This document shows positions 1-15,807 of a stretch of DNA of 64,000 nt, one piece after another. The stretch is from Phlebiopsis flavidoalba. Lineage: Eukaryota > Basidiomycota > Agaricomycetes > Polyporales > Phanerochaetaceae. Location: NCBI GenBank assembly GCA_035772785.1, contig JAOCPU010000011.1, positions 616,883-680,882 of the forward strand, written 5' to 3'. The first letter of the stretch is position 1, and the number at the start of each line of letters is the position of its first letter. The notes beneath the pieces are model-generated. The model worked only from the letters and a program-made list of their open reading frames with translations. It had not been told where the DNA came from and did not search any database. The position numbers and the translations under genes were made by a program.

Positions 1-4124
<4,124 letters not shown>

Positions 4125-4644
4125 ATATCGGAGTCTTCTGTACGCTTCCCTCCCGATGACGGTACCGTCCACCTGTATTGTGCTCTGCTCGAAGAGGATC
4201 ACCCAAAAAACAATGTATACCAATATCCGCAGTAAATTGAGTGACTCGACAGGGTACTGTGATAGACCGGTCCGTGCGTTGAATATTGATTTGACCCTGT
4301 GGACGAGGTGAGCGGGGTGCTGCGAGGGAGGAGCCTAGAAGGGATGTCGGGCCATTCATCACTCGTGCTGATGCGCATGCGGGGTCCACAACTACGAAGC
4401 GGGGCCGACAAGATTTAGACGCCCAACGATTCCTAAACGCCACCACGATCTCGTTCACCGCAGCGAGGTCCGCAGCCGTACGCAGTGTAGCCAAACGCAT
4501 GGTATGTCTCCGACACTCGAACGCCCCAGCCAGTCTACCCGTGTGTGTACGTGAGTGGCGCAGTACGATCAGGACTACAAATGCCCCTTTGAGGCTCTGC
4601 GAAGAGCACCCTTCATCGAAAACTGTTCCCCCACATAGCCTCAC
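4125..4644. other. Intergenic, likely promoter of the DUF4097-like gene
   Basis: About 0.5 kb between two plus-strand genes. The long minus-strand open frame across it (4114-4923) has no recognisable sequence and overlaps the next gene antisense, so I treat it as chance. No clear regulatory element seen. Confidence 0.4.
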
Positions 4645-6415
4645 ATGAATCCCGAGACTAGCCAAGTTCATTCTGCTCCTCCGAGCTACACCTCGCCATT
4701 GATTCCTCAGCATGGTGCCGAAAAGGGTCCGGCACCTTTGCTTCCAGGCCGAGTTGTAGTCTATCCGGACTATAACACGATGTTGCAACATCCCGAATGT
4801 GTCCACCCACGTCCCCTGAGAAGGAGATCCAGGGCGAGGGTGTTCATTACCCGGGCAATTCATACGTTGATGCTTCTTTGTCGTCTTCATTTTGCTGCTC
4901 CCGACCCTCCTTCGCGGCATCACTCACATTTCACGCGCTGTAAGCATAGACATCTCTTGCCAATTATTCGTGCTAATTTTACGCGTCAGTTGACTGGTTG
5001 GCGCCATGGTGGCGAGGATGCTGATGCTCCTTTCTTCGTGGACGCGCCCGTCCTTCCCGACGAGTGCACCCAAGTTGCTGAATGGTCCCCAGTTGATGAC
5101 ATTCCCGACATTGGCGTTGAGTTGCCGGACATCGTTGTGATCGACGGGCACCGTCATCACGAACGCAAATTCGAGACTGCTTTGACTCTCTACCCACCGC
5201 TTCCGACCTGCTGTACTTCGTGAGCGAGGGCAGCTTGTCTCATGGCGGTCATCCACGTCACCGACGACGGCGAGGAGGGCTCGAAGGACATCAAAGTCGA
5301 TGTCACGTTCATTTATCACCACGACCACGACCACGATGACGATCATATCCTTGATGTGGGCAAAGGTTTGCTTGCTGCAAACCTGAAGACGGACGTAACG
5401 GTGTCGGAATCTATGTGAGGTCCGCATCGCATATGTATCAGACGTTCTGGTCTATCTCTGAAACTGTGCGTGATGCAGACGCCCCGCAGAATTCCACGTC
5501 GCCATGTTCACGGATCGGCATTCATTGTCAATGTTCACCTCCCAGCCTCTGCTTCGTCGCCACTGGAAATCAAGGGAGTTTCAAGACAGACATGTCTCTG
5601 TTCTTCCATTCGCTCACTGATCTCAGCAAGTCTGTTTTTACTTCAAGTCGCTCTCCCTCCGTACATCGAACACGCCTGTATATGCGGCGGTGAGCTTCAC
5701 CTGGACCCTCTTTGAATCATCACTGAATTTCTTTATTATAGGCCATTGCTGCAGAGAGACCGCCAGCGTACGCACGTCGAACAGCCGTATCGCCGGAAAC
5801 TTCTCAGTCCATGACACACTGGAATTGAACTCGAGCAACGGCCCAATTGTCGCGAACGTCACGATGTTCCACGCCGGCGAAGGCGCCGCGACTAACTTTG
5901 ACCATGAAAACCAGCAATGGGTACGTCCATTGTCTGACATTTTCTCAACCCATCTTTCGTCTAACGTTGATCCCAGCTTCATTCATTCCAACGTCTCCCT
6001 GGTTGCCGATACGAAGCACAGCACTGGCGGATCGTACAACGTAGTTGCACACAACGTCCAACAGCCCAGTCGACGTCGCCTTCCTCTCTGCTCCCGTCGA
6101 CTCATTGCTCCACGGTCGACGGCCACACACGTCCAACTCGCCCGCCGCGCCTGACCCTCGACAGCACCTACGAGGGCAGCCACACCTTCTCTCTGCAAAC
6201 CGGTACCTGGTTCCCGACCACGGTCGAGCGCCGTAACGAGAACGAGAAGGACCCCGCTGGCAAGGACCGCAAGCGCGACCTCCAGTATCCGCGCTCGATC
6301 CGCCGCGGCTCCACAGAGGGCAAGGTCGCTTGGTCGCTTCTGACCGCAAGGAGGTGGGCACGGTTGTGTGCTGACGACATCCAAACTCGCCGGTCGCTTT
6401 GTACGTGTAAAATAA
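4645..6415 (+). CDS. TSNG-repeat (DUF4097-like adhesin fold) single-pass membrane protein
   Basis: A basidiomycete-type protein: short N-terminal cytosolic part with PGRVVVYPDYNTMLQHPE, a basic stretch (RRRSRAR) and a hydrophobic segment near 4850-4890, then an extracellular or luminal beta-rich region. That region carries the diagnostic repeats RTSNSRIAGNFSV (about 5775), ELNSSNGPIVANV (about 5825), a TSNG near 5910 and HTSNSPA (about 6125), as in DUF4097 bacterial-adhesin-like beta-helices. The C-terminus reads TTSKLAGRFVRVK and stops at 6415. Introns are present near 5690-5740 and 5920-5975. Frames shift around 5215-5245, 6060-6150 and 6340-6370, so no single frame covers the protein. Function in fungi is unknown; the repeat fold suggests a surface or structural role. 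It converges on BMS1 with about 265 bp between stops. Confidence 0.7.
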
Positions 6416-6680
6416 CCCACTCTCGTTTTGTTCTTTTTTCTCGTCGTCCATGCAAACCTGGGTCCGGGATGTACCTTCACTGGACGGGCCGCTGAGTCGT
6501 CCCCATATGCTCGCGCTTTACTAGGCGCAGGACTTCTGTGTACTATCTTTCTCGAGGATGTAACAATATATGGATTTGCAGTTGTGGAAAACCACGCGAG
6601 AATGATAAATGGTCGCATTAAGGGGTTTGGAAACGCTACTCCCTGCAGTGATACAACAGAATAGATACAAATGTGCCAGA

Positions 6681-9600
6681 TCACGTCCTTCCTCCGCTTG
6701 CTACTCCTACCCTCCTCCTTATCCGCCTCACGCTTGCATCCTTCATACCCGCAGCACGCATGTACTCTTTGCGCTTCTCCTTATCCTTCTCGCTCTTCTT
6801 TGCCTCCTCCTTCGCGACCTTCTTCCGATGGACCTCCTTACGCTCATTCTGCTTCTCCCTCCTCCCGCGCAACCATAAGGTCCTTGCGCAGCGCGCACGA
6901 ATCTGCTGGAGCAGCGCGACGGCCTTCTTCTCCTCGGGCTCCATCACGACTGCACGCTTCTGCAGATACGTTCTCGCGGTGCTGGGGGCTTCATGACTGC
7001 TTGAGGCTTCGACGCGTACGGCATGTGGGGCAGCTTGCAGCTTCTTGGGGCACCTTGAGCGTGTTGAACCGTCGTCGGCGCGCGGTCAACACGGTTTGTA
7101 CGTCGAGTTCGCGTTGAGTGGCGTCTTGAGGCCCTCTTCGCGCCGTACCTGGCCCGTCAGACGCATGCCGCTCCAGCGGCTCTTGTCCGACAGAAGAAGG
7201 GAAGTGACGGGATTGTAGAACTTGCGCGGCTCAATCGAGTACCACGCTCGCAAAAAGACGATGTCTGGTTTGCAGAGTAAATATCTACGAAAAAGTGAGC
7301 AAACGGGATGACTTACCACTCATCAAGATCTTGTCCTCGAACGTCGCACGGAATGCACCATCAGGTTTGGGCTGCGCCTTCTTGACCTGGCCACGAATGC
7401 CCGAGACGGTACGAATGTTCGCGCCTTCGAAAACTTGGCCACCTCAAGCGCGCTGCTGAACAATGTCCTTGATGAACGCCGTGTTCTTGAAGATCTTGTA
7501 CGGAACACCAGTGAGCTTGAGTTTCTTCACGATCTTCGTCGAGCGGTCCCCCCCCCCCCCCCCCCGATGTTGTCGAGCACGACGCCCGTGGCTGATACGC
7601 GGAAGCCACCCACTTCACCCGAGAGGGTGTTTGAAAGCGCAGAAGCCGGTGTTTGGCAGCGCCACGGGCCATAGAATTGTCGCGTAAACAGTGCATATGT
7701 TCCGGAGTGTACTTGAGCATGCGCATACGGATGGAGTGGTCGTCAAGGGAGTATATGGGAATGCTCTGGAAACGTCGCCAGCCCAGAGAGAAAATGATGG
7801 GGATCGTTGGTCTTGAGCGTTTTGGCGTGCGCACCTATGCCTTTTTGATGCGAACTTGGAGGTAGCCAAAGCGTTCCTCAGCAGGAGCAGTCCACCGACA
7901 ATAATGGATATGTAGGTCCAAGTTCTCGAATCATCTCCGCTGGGACGTCGGAAAGCCTCTATTCGGAACATATGATCCTGGCCGATAGCCCTCGACAAGA
8001 GCACGCGACTCGGCGTCCGAGGGGCCTCGAACTCAGCCCTGTTGAGCTGCAGTTGACGAGCGATCTCGTCCCTTTTTCTCCTCGTAGAAGTCCATCTTAG
8101 AGCTTTCTGGATCGTCATCCTGCTCGTGCGAATTTCTTCTTCAGGAGCTCTTTCTTCGCAGCGAGCGCAGCGGCACGAGCGGCTTCGGATCTTCAGAAGC
8201 CTCTCCGGACTGTAGTCCATTGTCCCCTGACGCTTCAAGATCCACGAAATCTGCGCCACCTTCCGGGTCTTCATATCCTGTCATCTCCACCGGCGTCGGC
8301 AGTCCCGGAGCCTCCTGTAATGAAGAGATGGCGGATGGAATCCAGCAGTTCCTCATCACTCCTCCCACTCCTTCAAATCGTCAGCTTTGATTTTCTCCTT
8401 TGTCATATCGAGGTCTTCATTCGGCGTCGGTAGCAACAGTGCCTTTCGACTTGACCGTGAAGAAGTCATCATCTTCGTCCTCTTGACGATCTGCGTCAAG
8501 CCGAGGATGAAATCGTCGCGGAGGATTTGCTCTGGTGTGAGAGAGGAAGAATAGATGAGCTTCATCCAGTCTTTCCGCCGTCTTCGTGAAGTCTCCTGGA
8601 ACGAGGCCAATGCTCTGGCTCCAAGGTTGGCTTTCCATTGTGGAACGTCCTCATCTTCAGACATCTATCCCTTCTTCATCATCAGACTGAATCTCCACGT
8701 CCTCTTCGTCACCAAATCGGACACGGGCTACCAGAAAGCCGTCCCACCACGCCGGCATGCCTCGGTGTCTTCCAATATCCCCCATGTCGGAGTCACTATC
8801 CGCAAAATCCTAAATCTACGTCCCTCTTTTGTCGCACGTGTCGTGGGCCTGTAGGTAGCCCCGTGAGGCTCTACGAGTGTTCCGAGGTGCTGAGCGCCCT
8901 CTGTCCTCCAACAGCTTCCTCCTCGTCATCCGACAAGCCCTCCCTCGTGCCTCTTCGCTTCCACGCCATCCTCATCGTCCTCGCCGTCCACCTCCCATTC
9001 CGCCTCATCCCCTGACTCGTCGAAACCCTCGTCTTCGTCTTCCCCGCCAGACATGTCATCGTCCTCGTCCTCGTCCTCTGACCCGCTGTGCAGTCTGCTA
9101 GGTCCAGGATCGACTGCAAGAGGTCGGGACGAAGAGCCGAAGGAGCCTGATTTGACTACGAGCAACGGCATCCTCGAGGTCGCGTTCACGTCTTGTAGGT
9201 CCATAACCATGCGTTCACACCTTCCCCTTGTAGGACTGGGGACAAGTCAATATTCCGGCGGCAACAGCTGGTTCAAAGTGGGGCGCTTACCTTCGTTATT
9301 GCCCCTCGTAAAGCTAGCCCGGAACGTTGATGTATACCGCGTCCTTGTCATATATGACACCACCAATGTCGCTCATAGGCGCATGTACGAGCAGCTTCTG
9401 CTTCTCGCTGAGCTTGCGGCCTTTTCTCTAACTCTCAGCATCCGGAAGCGGACAGGGATCGCCCAGCTTCGAGATGCTCTTCACTTCGAGGTCCCCCGTG
9501 TTCCCCACACCTGGTATGTGAATTTTATTTTTGTTTCGAACCGAGTCGCATGTTCGACTTTTCCTCGCAAATAGCCGTAAACGGTGACCGTGCGGTCGCA

Positions 9601-10516
9601 TTTGCCCTTGGACGCGCGAACCTCTTCTCGTGGAGTAAGGTCTTCAATACGGTCGGCGAGCATGTATGGGTGGGAGTTGCGGAATACGAGGGGGCGGAAC
9701 TTCATAACACTGATGAGCGAGAGAGGTTGAGGATTTCGGTATCAGGGTATCGACCGTTCAAAACACCGGAAAGGTAGAATAGCTTCGCTCCTTGGTATAT
9801 CTCCGTCCAGAACCGCATTTTTGAGCGCTTTTTTGGTGTCCTTGAGAGTCGAAGCTTTTTTGATGAGGTCAAGGTGAGTGAGGATGCCTATGACTTTCGG
9901 GAATCCATGGGATTGAAGAATATTGAGGAACTCAAACGTCTCCTACAATGGTTTCAGCAGAGTCGCGGGGGACACGGGGGAGTAGGCGCACCATTTTCGA
10001 AGCCGTACGAGCCGTCAATCATGAGGAGAACCAAGTCTGCAACCTTCGCAAAACATCGACCATGGAGTTAATGTCGTTGTTGCAGTTTCGATGAAACGTT
10101 TATCCTCTTCTTCTTCCCGCTGACCACTGTGATGGTCCTTGAACCTGGTTAAGCGTCTGCTTCGTATACCGCCGAACCAAGCTCTTCACCAGAGTTTGTT
10201 TTCCCGACTCCGGGCGGACCGACAATGCTACCACGACTGGTGGGGGTTCATCGTCGGGTTGCGTGGTTCACAAGGGTTACATGCAGGCGCGTCTGGTCGC
10301 GTTTCAACATTCCTGCGTCCTTGTCTCTCAGCGCGGCGCCAGACTTCGGAGCGAATGCCTGCAAGCAAAGGTCAATTACATTTCTTAATGTTAGTGTAAG
10401 TCCAACGCACCTTCTCGTTGAAGCCGTGTTTGCTTTTCTTTCCCTTTCCCCTTTTTCTTCTCCGCCTTTGCGCCAGACTGAGACGGTCTGTGCGCCTTGT
10501 GTGGTTTGTCGTCCAT
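6681..10516 (-). CDS. BMS1: Ribosome biogenesis GTPase BMS1
   Basis: BMS1 is the essential nucleolar GTPase that, with Rcl1, drives early 40S pre-ribosome maturation. The start at 10516 reads [20 protein letters not shown], the family's basic N-terminus. The P-loop GPPGVGKT lies at about 10198-10226 and is split by an extra A. It is followed by [12 protein letters not shown] (about 10040), [11 protein letters not shown] (G4 region, about 9870), then [20 protein letters not shown] (9640-9705). A long acidic linker runs at 8920-9200, then [14 protein letters not shown] (8640). The AARP2CN/C-terminal core [18 protein letters not shown] begins near 7790 and continues through EHMHC, and a lysine-rich tail ends at 6681. 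The gene is interrupted by many frameshifts and by a pure C18 tract at 7548-7565 inside the conserved core. Because the gene should be essential, errors are likelier than a dead gene, unless another copy exists. Confidence 0.9.
7548..7565. repeat. C18 homopolymer inside BMS1
   Basis: Eighteen consecutive C on the plus strand (G on the coding strand) interrupt BMS1 between the codons for VVLDN and DRSTKIVKK. Homologues, as I recall the family, have no glycine run here, and the tract length shifts the frame. An artefact of sequencing or assembly is the simplest reading. Confidence 0.95.
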
Positions 10517-11097
10517 CGTCGTGCGATTGGTGCTCGCCAGGCGGGATCGAAGTCGGTATGTCAGGCGTCTCTCACAACTTTTTTTGATCTCACAGTCAGA
10601 TCTGGTCTTTTCACGTGGCCCGCGACAGCGGTCCAGTTTACCGACGCGTCCCCGCGCCAACGACTCACCCCCATGACTCTGGGCCGGCACACAATTCACT
10701 GTCACGACTCAGGCTTTCATTTTCAGGCTTGGTACGAGTGCTGCTACTGTGACCTGGATACCTCTGTCCAACGCTGAGCTCTATTTACGACTCAACTTTG
10801 ACGCCCTTGCTTTTACCCAGACAGGGCCGGGTGGCAGCCGGCTAAGGGTAGGCGCGTGACGTCTACTCACTTGAACTTGAAAAACCTCATCATCTCGTTC
10901 GCCGCTGAATTTTCGACACTAACGAACCCATATTGCGGCCCTTAGCTCTATCTTGCTTTGGTATTTGAGGTATACGACGCTCCAGCATTCCCGGAGGAAA
11001 CTTCGTGCTTTGTACAGTCCGTAATTTATTTCCCTCACTCTCATTCATACCGACCACGTCAAGACGCTTTGCGACTCTCAATAAGTCACGACGAAAT
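10517..11097. promoter_or_regulatory. Divergent intergenic region BMS1 / NTA1
   Basis: About 0.58 kb separates the two divergent start codons, so it must hold both promoters. I see no TATA box. Open frames on both strands here have no family signature. Confidence 0.45.
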
Positions 11098-12329
11098 ATG
11101 TCCTTTGAGGGTAGCCGTGGGTCAAATTTTGCGCAGAAAGGTGAGCGATACAAAGTTACTCTGTTTGATTGCCTTGTCGCACACTGACCTCCGCGGCTTA
11201 ACACGTTGTAGATCGTGGGGGAGGTCCAATATAATATGGACAAAGCTACAAAAATTCTCGAAGAGTGCGTTGGCCTAGAGCGCAGGGACAGTATGATGAC
11301 ACTCATGCTTGTGGCCATCTTAGTGTGAGCCCGGGACCGTCGATCTTGTCTGTCTTCCAGAAATGATATTCACTGGTGCTTGAAAGATTATTTTCGAATC
11401 TATAGACGGCCTAGTGAAACGTTATTTTAGGATATGTGTTTCCCGACGCGCCTTCCATTAAGCCCTTTCTGGAAGATCCCAAAGCGGGCCCAACCTCACG
11501 ATTCTGCTCAGAGCTCTCGAAGAGACTACGTTTGTTTTTTGTCATGTAGTTGCCGGTTATTTCCCGGAGGCTCTTGGAGCTGACGAAACCCCGGAGTATG
11601 ATCGTAAAGGAGAATTACGAGCACCAAGCAAGTCGGGGCTAACAGCGCCGTTCTTTACAATCCAAATGGTGATTTGGTTGGTAATTACCGGAAAACCAAT
11701 CCATTCGAAACAGACATGACGTGGGCGAAACCAGGTCAGCACACGCCGTCGTATCATCTCAAGACCATATGCTTACTACATTCTCAGGTACTGGCTTTGC
11801 CACATATCATCTGCCATCTCCACTTCAAAAACGATGGCTCTCGGGGATCTGTATGGGACCTCAACGCGCAACCGCCAGCGCTCTGGACACTTGAGGACGG
11901 CCCATACGAGATAGCGCAGCCACTGCATTGACAAGCAGGCAAATGTGCTTGTACTACTGAATGCGTGGCTTGATTCAACGCGCGAGTCAGACGATAACAT
12001 AGATTGGTCTACGCTCAATTTTTGGGCGGCGCGACTGGGACCTTTGTGGGCTCGCTCTGAGGACGGAGAGAGTCACGAGGTAACCTCGCCACAGAGCAAT
12101 GATTCTGACAACAAAGAGACCATTGTCATAGTATGCAACCGATGTGGTACTGAGAACGCGTGCGTGCTGGTCCTCAAAATAGTACAGCGTTCCAGACTGA
12201 AGTTAGTTTTCAGAACGAACGTTTGCGGGCACATCGGCGATATTCTCTATGCGCCGAGGCTCTGGTCGGCCAAAGCTACTGCACACTATGGACAGGTTCA
12301 CGGAGGGTGTAGCAATATGGACTGTCTGA
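11098..12329 (+). CDS. NTA1: Protein N-terminal amidase (nitrilase superfamily)
   Basis: NTA1 deamidates N-terminal Asn/Gln of proteins to Asp/Glu, feeding the Arg/N-degron pathway. The start at 11098, after removing one extra T, gives LRVAVGQILRRK. A short intron ends just before VGEVQYNMDKATKILEE (about 11220). Next come LPEMIFTG with the family's first catalytic Glu (about 11360), a second intron, YVFPDAPSIKPFLEDPKAGP (11440-11495), FPEALGADETPEYDRKGELR (11560-11618), YRKTNPFETDMTWAKPG with the catalytic Lys region (about 11690), then ALWTLEDGPYEIAQ and NVLVLLNAWLDS with DWSTLNFWAARL (11940-12050). The C-terminal MRRGSGRPKLLHTMDRFTEG ends at the stop in 12327-12329. The nucleophilic Cys, expected in the segment near 11840 (GICM), is visible in one frame. 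Frames break repeatedly. It is convergent with the next P450, with 170 bp between. Confidence 0.85.
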
Positions 12330-12500
12330 GCATCCGACATATGATACGCTCAGATGATCATAGGATGTATGTTGAGCCTGGTATGCCGTAGCCATCGTGT
12401 CAAGAGTGATGATAGCAGAAAGAGGAGATATCCAGAAATAAGGTTCCAACTAGGATTAGTATATAGGAATCTAAAGGCAAGAAGACTACAGCCAGAACGC

Positions 12501-14478
12501 TCATGTGGAACGACGCCTAATATTGGCACGAACAGGAGGACCTTCGTGACGAGGTAAATAGCAATCTCTCCAAGTCAGATCCTCGGGCCCTTTCCAGACA
12601 TCAACTGTGAGAAAATCCATGCTGCAACATGTTGAATAGACTCACTTCAGGTCGATTAATTGGCCCTCATATCTGCGGAAGAAATTGGCGAAGCCCATGT
12701 AAAGCTCGCACCACCCAAGGCTAAAACAGCTTGTCAACGTTGATCACGTCTGAGGTTGATAGGAATCCTCACTTCATGCCGAGGCAGCTTCTGGACCTTT
12801 GGAGAAGGATACAAGCCATTGATCGAGTGACTCTGCTCCGGTACCTAACCACCGTTCCGGTTTAAATGTGAGGTGGTCGGGGAAAATGTCTTCATCCCAG
12901 TGAACGAAGATGTTGCTGATGCCGACAACGGTCTGAGGCTCAAGCGTTTTAGAGATTACACGCAGAACGGGCAAGATGCGACTCACGCCTCCTGGAATAT
13001 ACTCGCCGGAAATCGTGGCACCCTCTTTGGGCACAACGCGAGTCATAGGCTGCACAACACCATGGCTAAACCGAAGCGATTCCTTAATGACCGCAGTCTG
13101 TGATACGACGTTCAGCTGAATTTTCTCGAGTGCACAAACATCTGACAGACCAAGTAAGGAAGCTTTTCCAACTCCTCAAATCGCGGAATTTCCTCAAGAG
13201 TTGGCCATGTCCTATCTAATTCGTCTTGAAAGCTTCTTGAGGACCACTAGGGGATTTTGAAAATAGCCTGACGGTCCCATGGAGAAGTGCGTCGCTCGAT
13301 GTGTCCGTGCCTGCGTTCACGAAGAGAATGGCCTCATCTCTCAACGACAAATCTGAAGGGACGCTCCTGCTGTCTTTCAAGAACTCGTGGTAGATGGTAC
13401 GGTATGGGTAATCGGCCAGCACTTGTGGATCGCTTTTGACCGCACTGACTTGCTTCCCCGAGCATCTGATTACGGGCGTATCGGTCATAACGTTACATAA
13501 CGTGTTGAAAGTAGATACTCACCTCGCGCATATTCACCAACCCCGATACTTCAGGATTGATGTAGGTAGCTACGGACGGAGGGATGAAGCTCATGAGGAA
13601 CTGGACAATCGGAAAGTGCTTGAAGACCATTGCCATCGGTAGACCGGCATGCATGGCGTGTGCACGAGTGAATGTGAATGGAAGTTCGGGGTCGAAGTGG
13701 CATCCAGAGGCGTCGCAAAAACATATGGAGAATATGACGTCTACCAGCGCAGCACCTAAACGCGTACATAAGGTCGACCGGACGACCGTCTTTGATGTGA
13801 CTGTCGATATTCGCGCATGTTTTGTTGATACTACGTACTCATATCGGCGTCAACAGATCCAGTGTTGTCGATGAAAGCTACTCACGGAACACTCTTGGAT
13901 GAGATGCTGCATTTGGATGACATTCTTGCGGGAAAACAAGGATGAAGTAATATCCCTATCCGCTTCTTAGCACGTTCATAATCTGGTATTGTCAGCGTGG
14001 ACACCTCGTCCGCAAAAAGATGTGGTTACATCTTCATATCCTTCGACCATCTGGCCTTCTGGTTGTATATTTCGTGATATGCCGAAGGCTTTGCGAAGTG
14101 CAACTACAACACAAGTGAGAATAGTCAAGATTTATGCTGAGCAAGGGCGTACCTCATTGGGGCCTATTCTATAACGATATCGCCTACGGGTAACGATCAA
14201 AATCCTAGTATCAGATGCAAGCGAATGAGACATACCATAGATGTTGTGTAGCTCAACGAGCTTGAGAGAAAGACTCTCCGCCTTGAAAACTTCGACCCAT
14301 ATTTGCCACCAAAGGCTAGCTGCCGGCGAATTTCGGCCCCCGGATATCTAGCCAAGGGATGGAGATAGATGTTGTAGACGTCCGTGTCTCGCAGACCTTC
14401 CACAGTGTCACGGCGAGAAGAAATGTGGGTCCCCACCGTTGCAAAACGGAGGACAGGTGTGTCGATGAGCTCAAACAT
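12501..14478 (-). CDS. Cytochrome P450 monooxygenase
   Basis: Microsomal-type P450. The start at 14478 (MFELIDTPVLRFATVGT) leads into a hydrophobic anchor visible in the next frame (FLLAVTLW). YNIYLHPLARYPG (about 14355) marks the proline hinge, followed by GDIV with RIGPNE and HFAKPSAYHEIYNQKARWSK (14050-14190). The I-helix oxygen-binding motif FVNAGTDTSSDALLHGT is at about 13280-13330. EYIPGG and the PERW meander (HLTFKPERWLG) lie at 12850-12870. The heme loop reads FSKGP then RSCLGMN across a missing base near 12800. The last exon KGPEDLTWRDCYLPRHEGPP ends at 12501. About eight short introns separate these pieces. The substrate is unknown; the N-terminal half resembles trichodiene-oxygenase-like basidiomycete P450s. 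It is frame-disrupted at several points. Confidence 0.85.
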
Positions 14479-15807
14479 GGTGCGATCCGGGGAAGGTCTC
14501 CGTGCAGACACTTGGCTTATAGCAAAATCACCCTGGAGCCTGGTCACCAGGTTTTACGCGTATTCCATCAAGGTGCCCGACATACGTTATCGTCTCTTCC
14601 CTTCGCAAACGACGGCTGTGTTTTGCACTGCTGGTCTATTAGGCCGATCATTGTGCACGATCAGACTACTTTGATTTCTTCTGCGCATGAGGCGGCCTAC
14701 CAGGCTGTTGCACGGCGACATTGCATGGTGCTAAGAGATTTGACTGTGGTTGGCTCATTGGGGTGTGCTGAGTGCGTGCTCTGCTGCGGGCCGTTTACAC
14801 CAACTTCGGAACCCACAGACTTCCATTGGCTTGACCCTTCGAGACTAGCTAAAGAGGTTGCGGTTGATCGCCCAGGTTTTGCTATGTTTCGCTTGTGTCT
14901 GATCCGTTACCAGGGTTTACTTCTCCGTAGCGTGCCCAATCAAGTGTCGGCGGAGTGCTCTGCATGATGTTCCTGTCAATGCTTATCCTGTGGACTAGTA
15001 CTAGTGCCGTGTCCGAGTCGGAGTAAATTACATTTACTATCGAGCTCTTCAAGTCTGCATAAGCTGTCCATGAGAGGCATACTAACACAGAACAGCTGAT
15101 CCAACGGCACATCAGAGATAAACGGGATAATTTACCTTGCTTTTGCGCGACCGGACCTTAGTCACTGAAACCGATCCACAGGCTCCCACAGGAAGACCAC
15201 AACTGAATCCGGGAGCGCGGAAGTGTTCAACGTCCGACTGGACGCCGAGGTAAATCATGCTAGCGGTTACATAAATCTTCTGGGGCGTGTGGTAGTGCTG
15301 AGCGTTACAATTCTGCAACTACACATTGACCTGTGAAGAAGATGTATCAGCTCTCACCGAAGTACCAGTAAGTCACGTAAATGTACGATATTTCTGACCT
15401 GCCGCAGAGGTTGAAGTGTTCGTGTCGCGTCGTGTACTGTAGTACATGTATAGGGAACAGCATAGGTCACGCTATACCCTGCTGTTTTTGCCCGTCTGGA
15501 GAGGTAGACACCGGAAACTTCGAAAAAAGCGGCGACAGAGGAGCACGTGATGAGTAGCTGAGTCAGCTAATTGGCGCGTCCGATTCGCGTCCGTCCCGCT
15601 TGATGACTTGGAGCCGACGCGCTGCGACGATCGAACAAACTCCACTGCACACTTCCCTTCCCTCTACCGCGTCTTACTCTGGACACTGGGGACTACATTA
15701 TACTCTTATATACTTCCCTTTTCAACAAAACACTTGTCCTCAGGACGTCCTGGCTTGGTCTGCTCTCTCACCACTACCAACCGCCACGCTAGGAATTCAA
15801 GCTCAGC
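14479..15807. promoter_or_regulatory. Divergent intergenic region P450 / Rad4
   Basis: About 1.3 kb between divergent starts. Open frames exist (for example 14882-15112 minus and 15112-15318 minus) but none shows family motifs or splice-compatible continuation. TATA-like ATACTCTTATATAC lies near 15700, upstream of Rad4, and may be its core promoter; this is inference only. Confidence 0.4.

Noticed and set aside
5945..6684. Long minus-strand frames (168 and 233 codons)
   Set aside because: They are antisense to the TSNG repeats and to the BMS1-proximal intergenic region, with no motif.
10890..11318. 142-codon minus-strand frame upstream of NTA1
   Set aside because: Antisense to the NTA1 5' exons and the divergent promoter; no family signature.
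11219..11330. Possible SNARE-like protein with a terminal hydrophobic segment
   Set aside because: The same bases are the first part of NTA1 (VGEVQYNMDKATKILEE); the hydrophobic end is a frameshifted read.
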